From positions 1 to 59,011 of the forward strand of contig QOQA01000005.1 of assembly GCA_003331875.1 (NCBI GenBank): DNA of 59,011 nucleotides, read 5' to 3'. Positions 9,022-16,201 of the stretch are shown here, one piece after another; positions within the stretch are counted from its first letter, which is position 1; every line of letters starts with the position of its first letter. Below the pieces are notes generated by a model. The model was given only the letters and a program-made list of their open reading frames with translations, searched no databases and had not been told where the DNA came from. Source of the stretch: Cryomorphaceae bacterium. GTDB lineage: Bacteria; Bacteroidota; Bacteroidia; Flavobacteriales; Flavobacteriaceae. A program made the position numbers and the translations under genes.

Positions 9022-9882
9022 CTAAAATCTTTGAAAAAAGTTCCAAATTTCATTGACTAAAAAAGGAGAATTTAAAACACCATGATCTCCATTTTCAATT
9101 CTTAAATACCTAATCTCTTTGCCATCATCACAGTTTTTAAATTCATACAATTTGTCTTCCCCAACCATTCTGATTTGAGGTTCAAAGCAGTTAAATTTAT
9201 TTGCCCATAATTCAGCACTTATTAAGGCATCTAAAAATATATGTGTTCCAGGCCCGGGGCCACCATTGATTGGAATAAATGGGTCTAAAGCCCCATTGAC
9301 TTGAAAAACTGAGATGGGTTGTGTTGATAATTTTAGTGGCATGCTTTCCATTAATTGACTTACAATTGGAGCTATTGCTTTAAAATGATTGGTTTCTACT
9401 CCCAACTTATTAGCCATTCCAGAGCCATTTGAATTTCCAATGACATATACCTTGTTCATATTAAGATTTTGATAGTTTTTCAATTCTTCAATAATCAAAT
9501 TAATAAATTGAACATCATCAGCTCGCGAGGCCTCTGAGCCTAAATTCCATGATCTTTGAATCCCTTGAGGATAAATACCTACAAATTCACCATCGTCAGT
9601 AAACCTTTTAAGTCTATTTAAAAAACCTGTATTTGTTCCACCATTTCCATGTAATCCAAAAACAACAGGGTATAGTTTATTAGTGTTAATATTTAACTCG
9701 GTTTGGATAATAACAGGTCTTTGCTCCAATACACCACTCACGTTTTGTTGAATAAATATAGTCTCTGTTTTTAGCTCTTTGATTGAGTTAAAATCACTAC
9801 TATAATCATTATCTTCACATGAGAGAAAAAGTAATATCAAAATTATTTTAGAGATGTTAAAAATGTATCTGTTAGTGATCAT
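9022..9882 (-). CDS. lipoprotein esterase, LpqC/PHB-depolymerase-like (CE1-type)
   Basis: An alpha/beta hydrolase of the LpqC/poly(3-hydroxybutyrate) depolymerase family, which includes feruloyl and acetyl-xylan esterases. Taking the ATG at 9882 gives 286 residues with a clear lipoprotein signal (FLSC, Cys22); an ORF extension to 9969 adds 29 residues that push the signal inside the protein and is unlikely. The catalytic triad is visible: Ser151 in IGNSNGSG, Asp200 in VNGALDP and His267 in ENGDHG. FGLHGNGG supplies the oxyanion loop. A close paralogue is encoded at 13244-14122. In a locus with GH10 and sulfatases, release of ester-linked groups from xylan is the best guess. Confidence 0.85.
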   Translation of the reverse strand: MITNRYIFNISKIILILLFLSCEDNDYSSDFNSIKELKTETIFIQQNVSGVLEQRPVIIQTELNINTNKLYPVVFGLHGNGGTNTGFLNRLKRFTDDGEFVGIYPQGIQRSWNLGSEASRADDVQFINLIIEELKNYQNLNMNKVYVIGNSNGSGMANKLGVETNHFKAIAPIVSQLMESMPLKLSTQPISVFQVNGALDPFIPINGGPGPGTHIFLDALISAELWANKFNCFEPQIRMVGEDKLYEFKNCDDGKEIRYLRIENGDHGVLNSPFLVNEIWNFFQRF

Positions 9883-9898
9883 AAATTTTTTTAAAATT

Positions 9899-11107
9899 AT
9901 GACATTTAAATTAAAATTAAGCTTGATATTAATCATTTTGATGTCATGCTCCAATGATGTTGATAGCATTTCTAGTTGTGAGTCAATTAATTATGAGAAC
10001 AAACCCTCTGTAGACTGGTTTCAATCTTATGGAGGAAGTGGTGAAGAATCTCATGGACATTATATTCTCTCCACTAGTGACGGAGGTTTTATTCAAATAG
10101 GTGAAACAGGTTCTTTACCAAATAATGCTAAAATGCTTGTGGTTAAGGTTGACCGAAATGGTCAATTAATTTGGAAAAAAGAATATACTGATGAAGGTCA
10201 TAATTTTGGAAATTCAATACTTGAAATTGAAGATGGTTATTTATTGTGTGGGGTAAAAAATGATGATAGTTTTTTAGTTAAGGTAAAAAAAGAAAATGGA
10301 GATATTTTGTTCTCTAAAACTTTTGAAAATGGTGGAAGTGATGCTTTTGAGCACTTACTTTTGGTAAATAATCAAATTTTTGCAGTTGGTTACACCAATT
10401 CTGAAGATAAATACAATAACTTTTATTCAGAGGGTGAATCAAGCTTACACATATTAGATTTAGATGGAACTATTATTAAAAATATTGATATCAAGAGTTA
10501 CATGTCACATGCTTACAGAATCAAGTCTATTAATAATGATATTTATATTTCAGGCCTTACAAATGGTGCTGAAGATTATGCTCTAATTAAAATGAATCCG
10601 TCAGGTGAGGTAATCTGGTCCAATGTTTATGGTGGATCAGATTCTGATCATTGCTTTGCAATGGATGTAAATGATAAGAATGAAGTTTTTTTAAGTGGTC
10701 ATACGACATCACAAACTGCCAACTGGGACACTTATACAATGAAGATTGATAACAATGGCAATAAGTTATGGGAAGTAAAAAAAGGCAACCCCAGAGGTTT
10801 CGATGAAAATTTCATTCACGATGAGGTTTGGGGAGTCGCACACACTGATGACGGTGGCTGTATAATTACTGCTGGAACTGGAGATGAATATGATGAATAT
10901 TCTGCATCATGTGATAATTCATCTGAATTCTCTAACCAGTGGAAAGTATACTCTATTAAGTTTTCATCTGATGGTTCTATTGAATGGGAAGGAGTTTATG
11001 GGTTAGATAATGAAGATTGGGCAGGGGAGGATATCGATTTGTCTTTAGGTGGTAAACCTATTATTGCAGTAGATAATGGTGAATTTGGATTTCTAAAATT
11101 AAAATAA
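9899..11107 (+). CDS. lipoprotein with beta-propeller-like repeats, function unknown
   Basis: A predicted 402-residue lipoprotein: the start at 9899 gives a short signal ending LMSC (Cys17). The rest is made of repeated segments of about 45-50 residues with the pattern D-G-G-(F/C/Y)-I..G-x-T followed by K-(V/I/M)-D-x-x-G-x-(L/I)-x-W (for example STSDGGFIQIGETGS and KMNPSGEVIWSNVYGGS). These resemble Delta-60/SBBP-type repeats that fold as beta-propellers, often found in surface proteins of Bacteroidota. No catalytic motif is seen. Its start is only 16 bp from the start of the divergent esterase gene. An in-frame ATG at 9854 exists but would overlap that gene. Confidence 0.65.
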   Translation: MTFKLKLSLILIILMSCSNDVDSISSCESINYENKPSVDWFQSYGGSGEESHGHYILSTSDGGFIQIGETGSLPNNAKMLVVKVDRNGQLIWKKEYTDEGHNFGNSILEIEDGYLLCGVKNDDSFLVKVKKENGDILFSKTFENGGSDAFEHLLLVNNQIFAVGYTNSEDKYNNFYSEGESSLHILDLDGTIIKNIDIKSYMSHAYRIKSINNDIYISGLTNGAEDYALIKMNPSGEVIWSNVYGGSDSDHCFAMDVNDKNEVFLSGHTTSQTANWDTYTMKIDNNGNKLWEVKKGNPRGFDENFIHDEVWGVAHTDDGGCIITAGTGDEYDEYSASCDNSSEFSNQWKVYSIKFSSDGSIEWEGVYGLDNEDWAGEDIDLSLGGKPIIAVDNGEFGFLKLK

Positions 11108-11132
11108 AAAAAGCCCTAAAAAGGGCTTTTTC
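11106..11132. terminator. bidirectional intrinsic terminator
   Basis: A GC-core stem (AGCCCT/AGGGCT, arms about 11108-11117 and 11122-11131) with a 4-nt A loop is flanked by A residues on the left and T residues on the right, so it can end transcripts from both directions. It sits between the convergent beta-propeller lipoprotein gene and the secreted unknown gene. Confidence 0.85.
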
Positions 11133-11150
11133 ATATAGTAATTTTAATCT

Positions 11151-11837
11151 CTAGAAGTCAGCCAACCTTACCATCATGTAAGAGTTTACAACTTTTCTAA
11201 CGCCACTGACTTTTTTAGAGTATTCTGCAAATTCTGGACTGTTATACATATCTTTTGTTCTTTTTAATGCTGATTCTAAATCAGGTGCACCAACCCACAC
11301 AAAATGAGAAAAACCACCATTTTTTCCACTAATTGGATATCCAAGACCGTATGAGTTTTCTTCATACCCTTGAGTTACAGCCATTTCCTGAGAAAAAGAA
11401 GCAAATTCTTTCGCATACTTGCTTGGGTCTGAAACTTCCATTTCCCAAATCATAAATACTTGATCAGGTGTCCAGTCATTTTTAAACCATGCAGGTGTAT
11501 TTAAAGCAGTCTTAACAGGTGTAATATACTTGTTAAGTTTTTCTCCAAAAACTTGAGCTACTGGAGATCCAAACCAGGATAATGACCAATTCGCAAAAGA
11601 TGCTTCATCAGGAAAACAAAATTGAACTACATGAGTTGCTTCCGTATTTCCGTTGAATTGATAAGCAAACAAGGATTTTGTTCCATTGATATTTTTTGCC
11701 CATTCAGTTTCCATCATACCTTTTAGTGATGAAACAACCATTTCTGGCTCATCAGTTTTAAAATCAAAAAAAGCACAATATTGAGAAAATGAAAAAGACG
11801 AAAAAAAGATTGTAAAAAGTAAAATTATTTTTTTCAT
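11151..11837 (-). CDS. secreted protein of unknown function
   Basis: I do not recognise this 228-residue protein. It has a signal peptide of about 18 residues (ending SFSQ), and the mature part starts YCAFFDFKTDEPEMVVSSLKG. It seems to contain two related halves: each has an opening strand, a long helix, an aromatic-rich strand (HVVQFCFPDEASFANW in the first half; HFVWVGAPDLESALKRTKDMY in the second). That layout resembles tandem dimeric alpha/beta-barrel (ABM/ferredoxin-like) domains, which is a guess from pattern only. It lies between the carbohydrate-degradation genes and is divergent from the second sulfatase. Confidence 0.55.
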   Translation of the reverse strand: MKKIILLFTIFFSSFSFSQYCAFFDFKTDEPEMVVSSLKGMMETEWAKNINGTKSLFAYQFNGNTEATHVVQFCFPDEASFANWSLSWFGSPVAQVFGEKLNKYITPVKTALNTPAWFKNDWTPDQVFMIWEMEVSDPSKYAKEFASFSQEMAVTQGYEENSYGLGYPISGKNGGFSHFVWVGAPDLESALKRTKDMYNSPEFAEYSKKVSGVRKVVNSYMMVRLADF

Positions 11838-11913
11838 ATTTTTAAAATTAAGATGTTAAATTTAAGAATATTTGCCATTTAACCAACCTATGTTTTTAAT
11901 TTAAATGATAAAG

Positions 11914-13257
11914 ATGAATACAATAATAAAACCCTTTATAATCTTTTTGATTTTTATTTGTATTGGTTGTAAGCAAATTCATAACGAAATAAGAAAACCG
12001 AATGTAATATTGATCATGGCAGATGATATTGGTTATGAAGGATTAGGAATTAATGGGAGTTTGTCTCACAGTACCCCGAACCTAGATGCATTGGCCTCAA
12101 ATGGTGTAAATTTTACTAATGCAATTGCAAATCCACTTTGCACCCCATCAAGAGTCAAAATAATGACTGGAAAATATAACTACAAAAACTATGATTATTT
12201 CACGCATCTTAATTCTAGTGAAAAAACATTTGGAAATTTATTTAAAGAGAATGGTTATGAAACCGCAATTGTTGGAAAATGGCAATTAAATGGATTAAAA
12301 ATTAGTGAAATAGATCAAAGGATAAAAGAAGATAATACTAGACCTTACAAATTTGGTTTTGATGAATATTGTTTATGGCAATTAACAAAAACAAAAGATT
12401 TTGGAGAAAGATTTGCAAATCCATTAATTGAACAAAATGGAAAATTTCTAGATCGTAATAAAGATTTGTATGGCCCAGACATTGTATCAGATTACGCAAT
12501 AGACTTTATACAAAGAAATAAAGAAAAACCTTTTTTTCTCTATTACCCAATGCTCCTTGTTCATGACCCATTTGTTCCTACACCAGATTCAAAACAATGG
12601 AGTAATCCAAATTTAAGATATAAAAAGAATAATCTTTTTTTTAAAGATATGGTCGAGTATATGGACAAAATAGTTGGTAAAATAGTCCAAGAAATAAAGG
12701 CTCAGGGAATAGAGGATAATACATTAATAATGTTTGTAGGAGATAATGGAACAAACAGAAACTTAGTAACCAAAACTGTAAATGGTGATGTTCGAGGGGG
12801 GAAGGGAAATACCATAACCCATGGTGTGCATGTTCCGATGATCGCTAGTTGGCCTACTAAAATTAAGAAACCAGTCATTTATGATAGTGTTGTTGATTTG
12901 ACGGATTTCTATGCTACATTCTCTGATATATTAAATGTAGCAAATGACTCAGATGGGGAAAGCTTGGTGGGTATTTTCTCTGGTAATAAAAAAAATATAA
13001 GTGAAACAGTAACCATTTACTATGATCCCAAGTGGTCAATTAATGTTTCCAAGTACAGAAATATTTTCACCCAAAATAAAAGGTATAAAATGTATAAAAA
13101 TGGAGAATTTTATGATATGCAAAGTGATATCTTAGAGGAAAATCCATTAAAAGAAAAAGATCTCTCTGAAAATGAAAAATTAATCAAAGAAAAGTTGTTA
13201 AAAGAACTTTCTAAATTCCCATCTTTAACCCAGCAGAATCTTAATGAATCAGAATAA
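11914..13257 (+). CDS. S1-family sulfatase (arylsulfatase-like lipoprotein)
   Basis: A 447-residue sulfatase. The start at 11914 gives a lipoprotein signal ending FICIGC (Cys19), so it is probably anchored to the outer membrane. ADD (36-38) is the first metal site; CTPSR at 76-80 makes Cys76 the formylglycine precursor. GDNG with GGKG downstream completes the sulfate and calcium site. Oddly, the usual GKWHLG is here GKWQLN (K122, then Q), so the customary active-site His is missing. An upstream ATG at 11905 would add three residues. The final 14 nt overlap the start of the second CE1-type esterase, so the two are translated from one message. The substrate is probably a sulfated glycan. Confidence 0.87.
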   Translation: MNTIIKPFIIFLIFICIGCKQIHNEIRKPNVILIMADDIGYEGLGINGSLSHSTPNLDALASNGVNFTNAIANPLCTPSRVKIMTGKYNYKNYDYFTHLNSSEKTFGNLFKENGYETAIVGKWQLNGLKISEIDQRIKEDNTRPYKFGFDEYCLWQLTKTKDFGERFANPLIEQNGKFLDRNKDLYGPDIVSDYAIDFIQRNKEKPFFLYYPMLLVHDPFVPTPDSKQWSNPNLRYKKNNLFFKDMVEYMDKIVGKIVQEIKAQGIEDNTLIMFVGDNGTNRNLVTKTVNGDVRGGKGNTITHGVHVPMIASWPTKIKKPVIYDSVVDLTDFYATFSDILNVANDSDGESLVGIFSGNKKNISETVTIYYDPKWSINVSKYRNIFTQNKRYKMYKNGEFYDMQSDILEENPLKEKDLSENEKLIKEKLLKELSKFPSLTQQNLNESE

Positions 13258-14122
13258 AATTATAACAACAATTATATTATGGGTATGTTTATCATGTTCA
13301 AGCAGTTCTTATGATCAAACCCAAAATGAACAAGATGATGAACTAGTTCCTTTACTTAATTTGTCAGATACAAGTTTTTTTATTGAGCAGGTGATTGATG
13401 GTGATTTGGTTTCTAGAGAAGTTTTAATTGAAGTACCAAATAATATTGATACAGCTGTTGACTATCCAATTGTAATTGCTTTTCATGGTAGGAACGTTTT
13501 AAATGACATTTGGATTAACAAATTAAATCACCTTACATCTGTAGGTGAATTTGTTGGTGTTTATCCTCAGGGTCACAATAGAATGTGGAATTCAGGAGGT
13601 AATGAGAACTCAAATGCAGATGACATTTCATTTATCGATTCTATAATTGTCCAACTAAAAAACTATAAAAATTTAGACCATGACAAAAGATATGCTATTG
13701 GAACCTCAAATGGTTCAAGTTTTACAAATAAATTGGTCATTGAAACTTCCTATTTTAATGCAGCATCCACAATTGTAGGTCAATTACCCAAACAATATTC
13801 CCCAACAAATCAAACAAAATCAACTTCAATATTTCAAGTTAATGGGGCAGCTGATACTACTTGTCCAATTGATGGTGGTCCTAAATTGGGATACGTATTT
13901 TTAGAGGCATTAGAAAGTGCGCAAACATGGGCAAATGCTTTTCAATGTGATAGTTATCAACTTGAAAATATTGGTGATGATAAGTTGTATATTTTTAAAA
14001 ACTGTAAGGATGGAAAAGAAGTTCGTTATTTACGAATTGAGGACGGTCAACATAATTTACACTGGGGAGCTGGTGCTAACCAGTTGCTTTCAGATATTTG
14101 GGAATTTTTAAAAAGATTTTAG
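13244..14122 (+). CDS. lipoprotein esterase, LpqC/PHB-depolymerase-like (CE1-type), paralogue
   Basis: A 292-residue alpha/beta hydrolase lipoprotein (signal ends CLSC, Cys18). The triad is Ser155 in IGTSNGSS, Asp204 in VNGAADT and His270 in EDGQHN. It is clearly a paralogue of the protein encoded at 9022-9882: both share GEFVG(V/I)YPQG, (E/D)DKLY.FKNC.DGKE(V/I)RYLRIE and the final (N/E)(F)(F/L).RF, but differ around the catalytic His (GQHNLHWGAG here, GDHGVLNSP there), which suggests different substrates. It overlaps the upstream sulfatase gene by 14 nt. Feruloyl or acetyl ester removal from xylan is likely but unproven. Confidence 0.85.
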   Translation: MNQNKIITTIILWVCLSCSSSSYDQTQNEQDDELVPLLNLSDTSFFIEQVIDGDLVSREVLIEVPNNIDTAVDYPIVIAFHGRNVLNDIWINKLNHLTSVGEFVGVYPQGHNRMWNSGGNENSNADDISFIDSIIVQLKNYKNLDHDKRYAIGTSNGSSFTNKLVIETSYFNAASTIVGQLPKQYSPTNQTKSTSIFQVNGAADTTCPIDGGPKLGYVFLEALESAQTWANAFQCDSYQLENIGDDKLYIFKNCKDGKEVRYLRIEDGQHNLHWGAGANQLLSDIWEFLKRF

Positions 14123-14151
14123 TTTTTTGTTAAAAATTTGCTAAAATAAAA

Positions 14152-14547
14152 TGGTGGAGCCGGAGGGATTCGAACCCTCGTCCAAACGACTGAAACATCA
14201 GCTTTCTACAAACTTAGTTTTCATTTAATTTTCGATGATGATCTTGCTGAAAACTACACAATCATCACTTAGCTCCTAAAGTTTCAAACAATCATTGAAG
14301 CATTGATTATTCTATGTTAACAGTATGGTGCCTCATATAAAGTTATTGCTAACAAAAACAACTTTGAGACATCTTGCTTTCCTGCCTGGCAGGACTAAGG
14401 CTTAGACTTACTATAATTCAGTCTTTAAGCAGCAAGAGCGTATTTATTTTCGCCATTTAAAGTTTTTAGCTGATATTAACGAGCTATAACTAATCGCTCG
14501 GTTTGCTTACTAACACTACTAGATCGCTGTCAAATCCAGTCGGCCCC
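14152..14547 (-). ncRNA. ssrA: transfer-messenger RNA (tmRNA)
   Basis: About 396 nt on the minus strand. The 5' end GGGGCCGACTGG (from 14547) and 3' end GGCTCCACCA (to 14152) form a 7-bp acceptor stem with one G-U pair and an encoded CCA; the TTCGAAT T-loop is at about 14164-14178. The tag reading frame at 14425-14454 reads GGC GAA AAT AAA TAC GCT CTT GCT GCT then TAA, giving the degradation tag GENKYALAA. tmRNA rescues stalled ribosomes together with SmpB and tags the incomplete protein for proteolysis; lon in this window is one possible downstream protease. A possible minus-strand promoter element TATTTTTG lies at 14575-14582. Confidence 0.97.
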
Positions 14548-14592
14548 ATAATTTCAATGATCAAAATTGGAGAGCAAAAATATAAAAACTTA

Positions 14593-15393
14593 TTAAATAG
14601 AAGATTTTATTTTTACAAGTTTGGAAATAAGATTGTCCAACTCTTCTATTGGTAACATATTTTTTCCATCACTTTTTGCAGATTTAGGGTCATAGTGTGT
14701 CTCAATAAAAATACCATCAGCCCCAGTTACAATCCCTCCTTTTGCAATGGTTTCAATAAGTTCAGGCTGTCCATCTGTCACACCAGAATCTTGATTTGGC
14801 TTTTGTAATGAGTGAGTAACATCCAAAATAACAGGAGCATAAACTTTCATTTTAGGAATATTCCTAAAATCAACAACTAAATCTTGATATCCGAACATAG
14901 TTCCTCTTTCAGTTATAAAGACACTATCATTTCCGGATTGTAGAACTTTGTCAACTGCATAGCTCATGCTCTTAGAATCCATAAATTGCCCCTTCTTGAT
15001 ATTCACAATTTTTCCGCTTTTTGCAGCTGCAACTAGCAAGTCAGTTTGTCTAGCTAAAAAAGCAGGAATTTGAATAATGTCCACATGTTTTTTGGCCATT
15101 TCAATATCACTAACTTCATGAACATCCGTTGTTACTGGGATTTTCAAATCATTTCTAATTTTGGAAAGAATTTCTAAAGCTTTTACATTTCCTATTCCTG
15201 TGAAACTATCTATTTTGCTTCTATTTGCTTTTTTGAAACTTCCTTTGAAAACGTATTGTATATTATGTTTTTTTGCTACTTCATAACATTTTTCAGCAAT
15301 TTTGAATGCCATTTCTTCACCTTCAATTGCGCATGGACCAGCAATTAGCAAAAACGGGCTTTCTTTTTGAAGTAATTCTTTTAATGATTTCAC
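14593..15393 (-). CDS. kdsA: 3-deoxy-8-phosphooctulonate synthase
   Basis: A 266-residue KdsA: it joins arabinose 5-phosphate and phosphoenolpyruvate to form KDO 8-phosphate, the first committed step toward the KDO sugar of lipopolysaccharide, in the cytoplasm. Recognisable blocks are IAGPCAIEGEE (substrate loop, about 18-28), FKGSFKKANRS (PEP/phosphate binding, about 49-59), DVHE (95-98), PAFLARQTDL and DVTHSLQKPN (about 192-201). Length fits the family. The start appears to be GTG (15391-15393), 14 bp after the FtsE-like gene's stop, so the two are likely co-transcribed. Confidence 0.95.
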   Translation of the reverse strand: MKSLKELLQKESPFLLIAGPCAIEGEEMAFKIAEKCYEVAKKHNIQYVFKGSFKKANRSKIDSFTGIGNVKALEILSKIRNDLKIPVTTDVHEVSDIEMAKKHVDIIQIPAFLARQTDLLVAAAKSGKIVNIKKGQFMDSKSMSYAVDKVLQSGNDSVFITERGTMFGYQDLVVDFRNIPKMKVYAPVILDVTHSLQKPNQDSGVTDGQPELIETIAKGGIVTGADGIFIETHYDPKSAKSDGKNMLPIEELDNLISKLVKIKSSI

Positions 15394-15407
15394 TTTTGCA
15401 AATGTAA

Positions 15408-16094
15408 TTAAATAATGGACTTGCTTTTAAGTTGAAATAATCTATTGTTTTCAATTCTCAGTGTTGTTTTTGGAAACTTATTAATAGTATTATAATCGTG
15501 TGTTGCCATAAAAATTGCGCTACCTTCCTTGTGGATATCATTTAATAAGTTCATTATTTCGGTACTAGTTTGTGGATCAAGGTTTCCGGTTGGCTCATCG
15601 GCTAAAATTAATTTAGGTTTGTTTAGTAATGCTCTTGCTATTGCTATTCTTTGTTGTTCCCCCCCCGAGAGTTGGTGGGGCATTCTATTTATACAATCTG
15701 ACATGCCAACTCTATTCAGTACCTCATTTATCCTATCCTTGATCAATGCTTTTTTCTTCCAATCCGTTGCCCTTAGTACAAATTCTAGATTTTTTGCCAC
15801 AGACCTATCGGGAAGCAACTTGAAGTCTTGAAAAATCATTCCAATTTTTCTTCTGAGTAGTGGTATTTTTTTACTTTTTATTTTAACTAGGTTCTCATCT
15901 AGAACCATACATTTCCCTAACTTTAATTTCATATCAGAGTAAACGGTTCTCAATATGCTACTTTTACCACTTCCAGTCTTTCCAATTAAGTAGATAAAAT
16001 CATCCTGTGAGATTTCAAAACTTAAATTTTCTAGTGTTTTAGTTTCGTTAATTTCAATAAAAGCATTTTCAAAAACAACTAATTTTTTTTTCAT
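15408..16094 (-). CDS. ftsE: FtsE-like ABC transporter ATP-binding protein
   Basis: A 228-residue ABC ATPase with Walker A GKTGSGKSS (about 38-46), Q-loop MIFQDFKLLPDRS, signature LSGGEQQR (about 142-149), Walker B LILADEP and H-loop MATHD. Size and the DFKLLPDRSVAKN stretch match FtsE, which with the membrane protein FtsX acts at the division septum to control peptidoglycan hydrolases. FtsX is not encoded next to it, so the partner is elsewhere and a different transporter role cannot be excluded. The signature motif is encoded by a run of eight G on the coding strand (15659-15666), unusual in so AT-rich a genome. Confidence 0.82.
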   Translation of the reverse strand: MKKKLVVFENAFIEINETKTLENLSFEISQDDFIYLIGKTGSGKSSILRTVYSDMKLKLGKCMVLDENLVKIKSKKIPLLRRKIGMIFQDFKLLPDRSVAKNLEFVLRATDWKKKALIKDRINEVLNRVGMSDCINRMPHQLSGGEQQRIAIARALLNKPKLILADEPTGNLDPQTSTEIMNLLNDIHKEGSAIFMATHDYNTINKFPKTTLRIENNRLFQLKSKSII

Positions 16095-16201
16095 TATACT
16101 CTGTAAAGTTATTAAATCATTGATGCTTTAAAAATACTAATTAGTCACAATTAATTGATTTTATTCAAATTTATTAATCATCTTTGCCAAAAAAATTTAA
16201 A

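Noticed and set aside
16184-16201. N-terminal extension of asnB from a TTG
   Set aside because: It would move the catalytic cysteine away from position 2, which must be exposed after Met removal.
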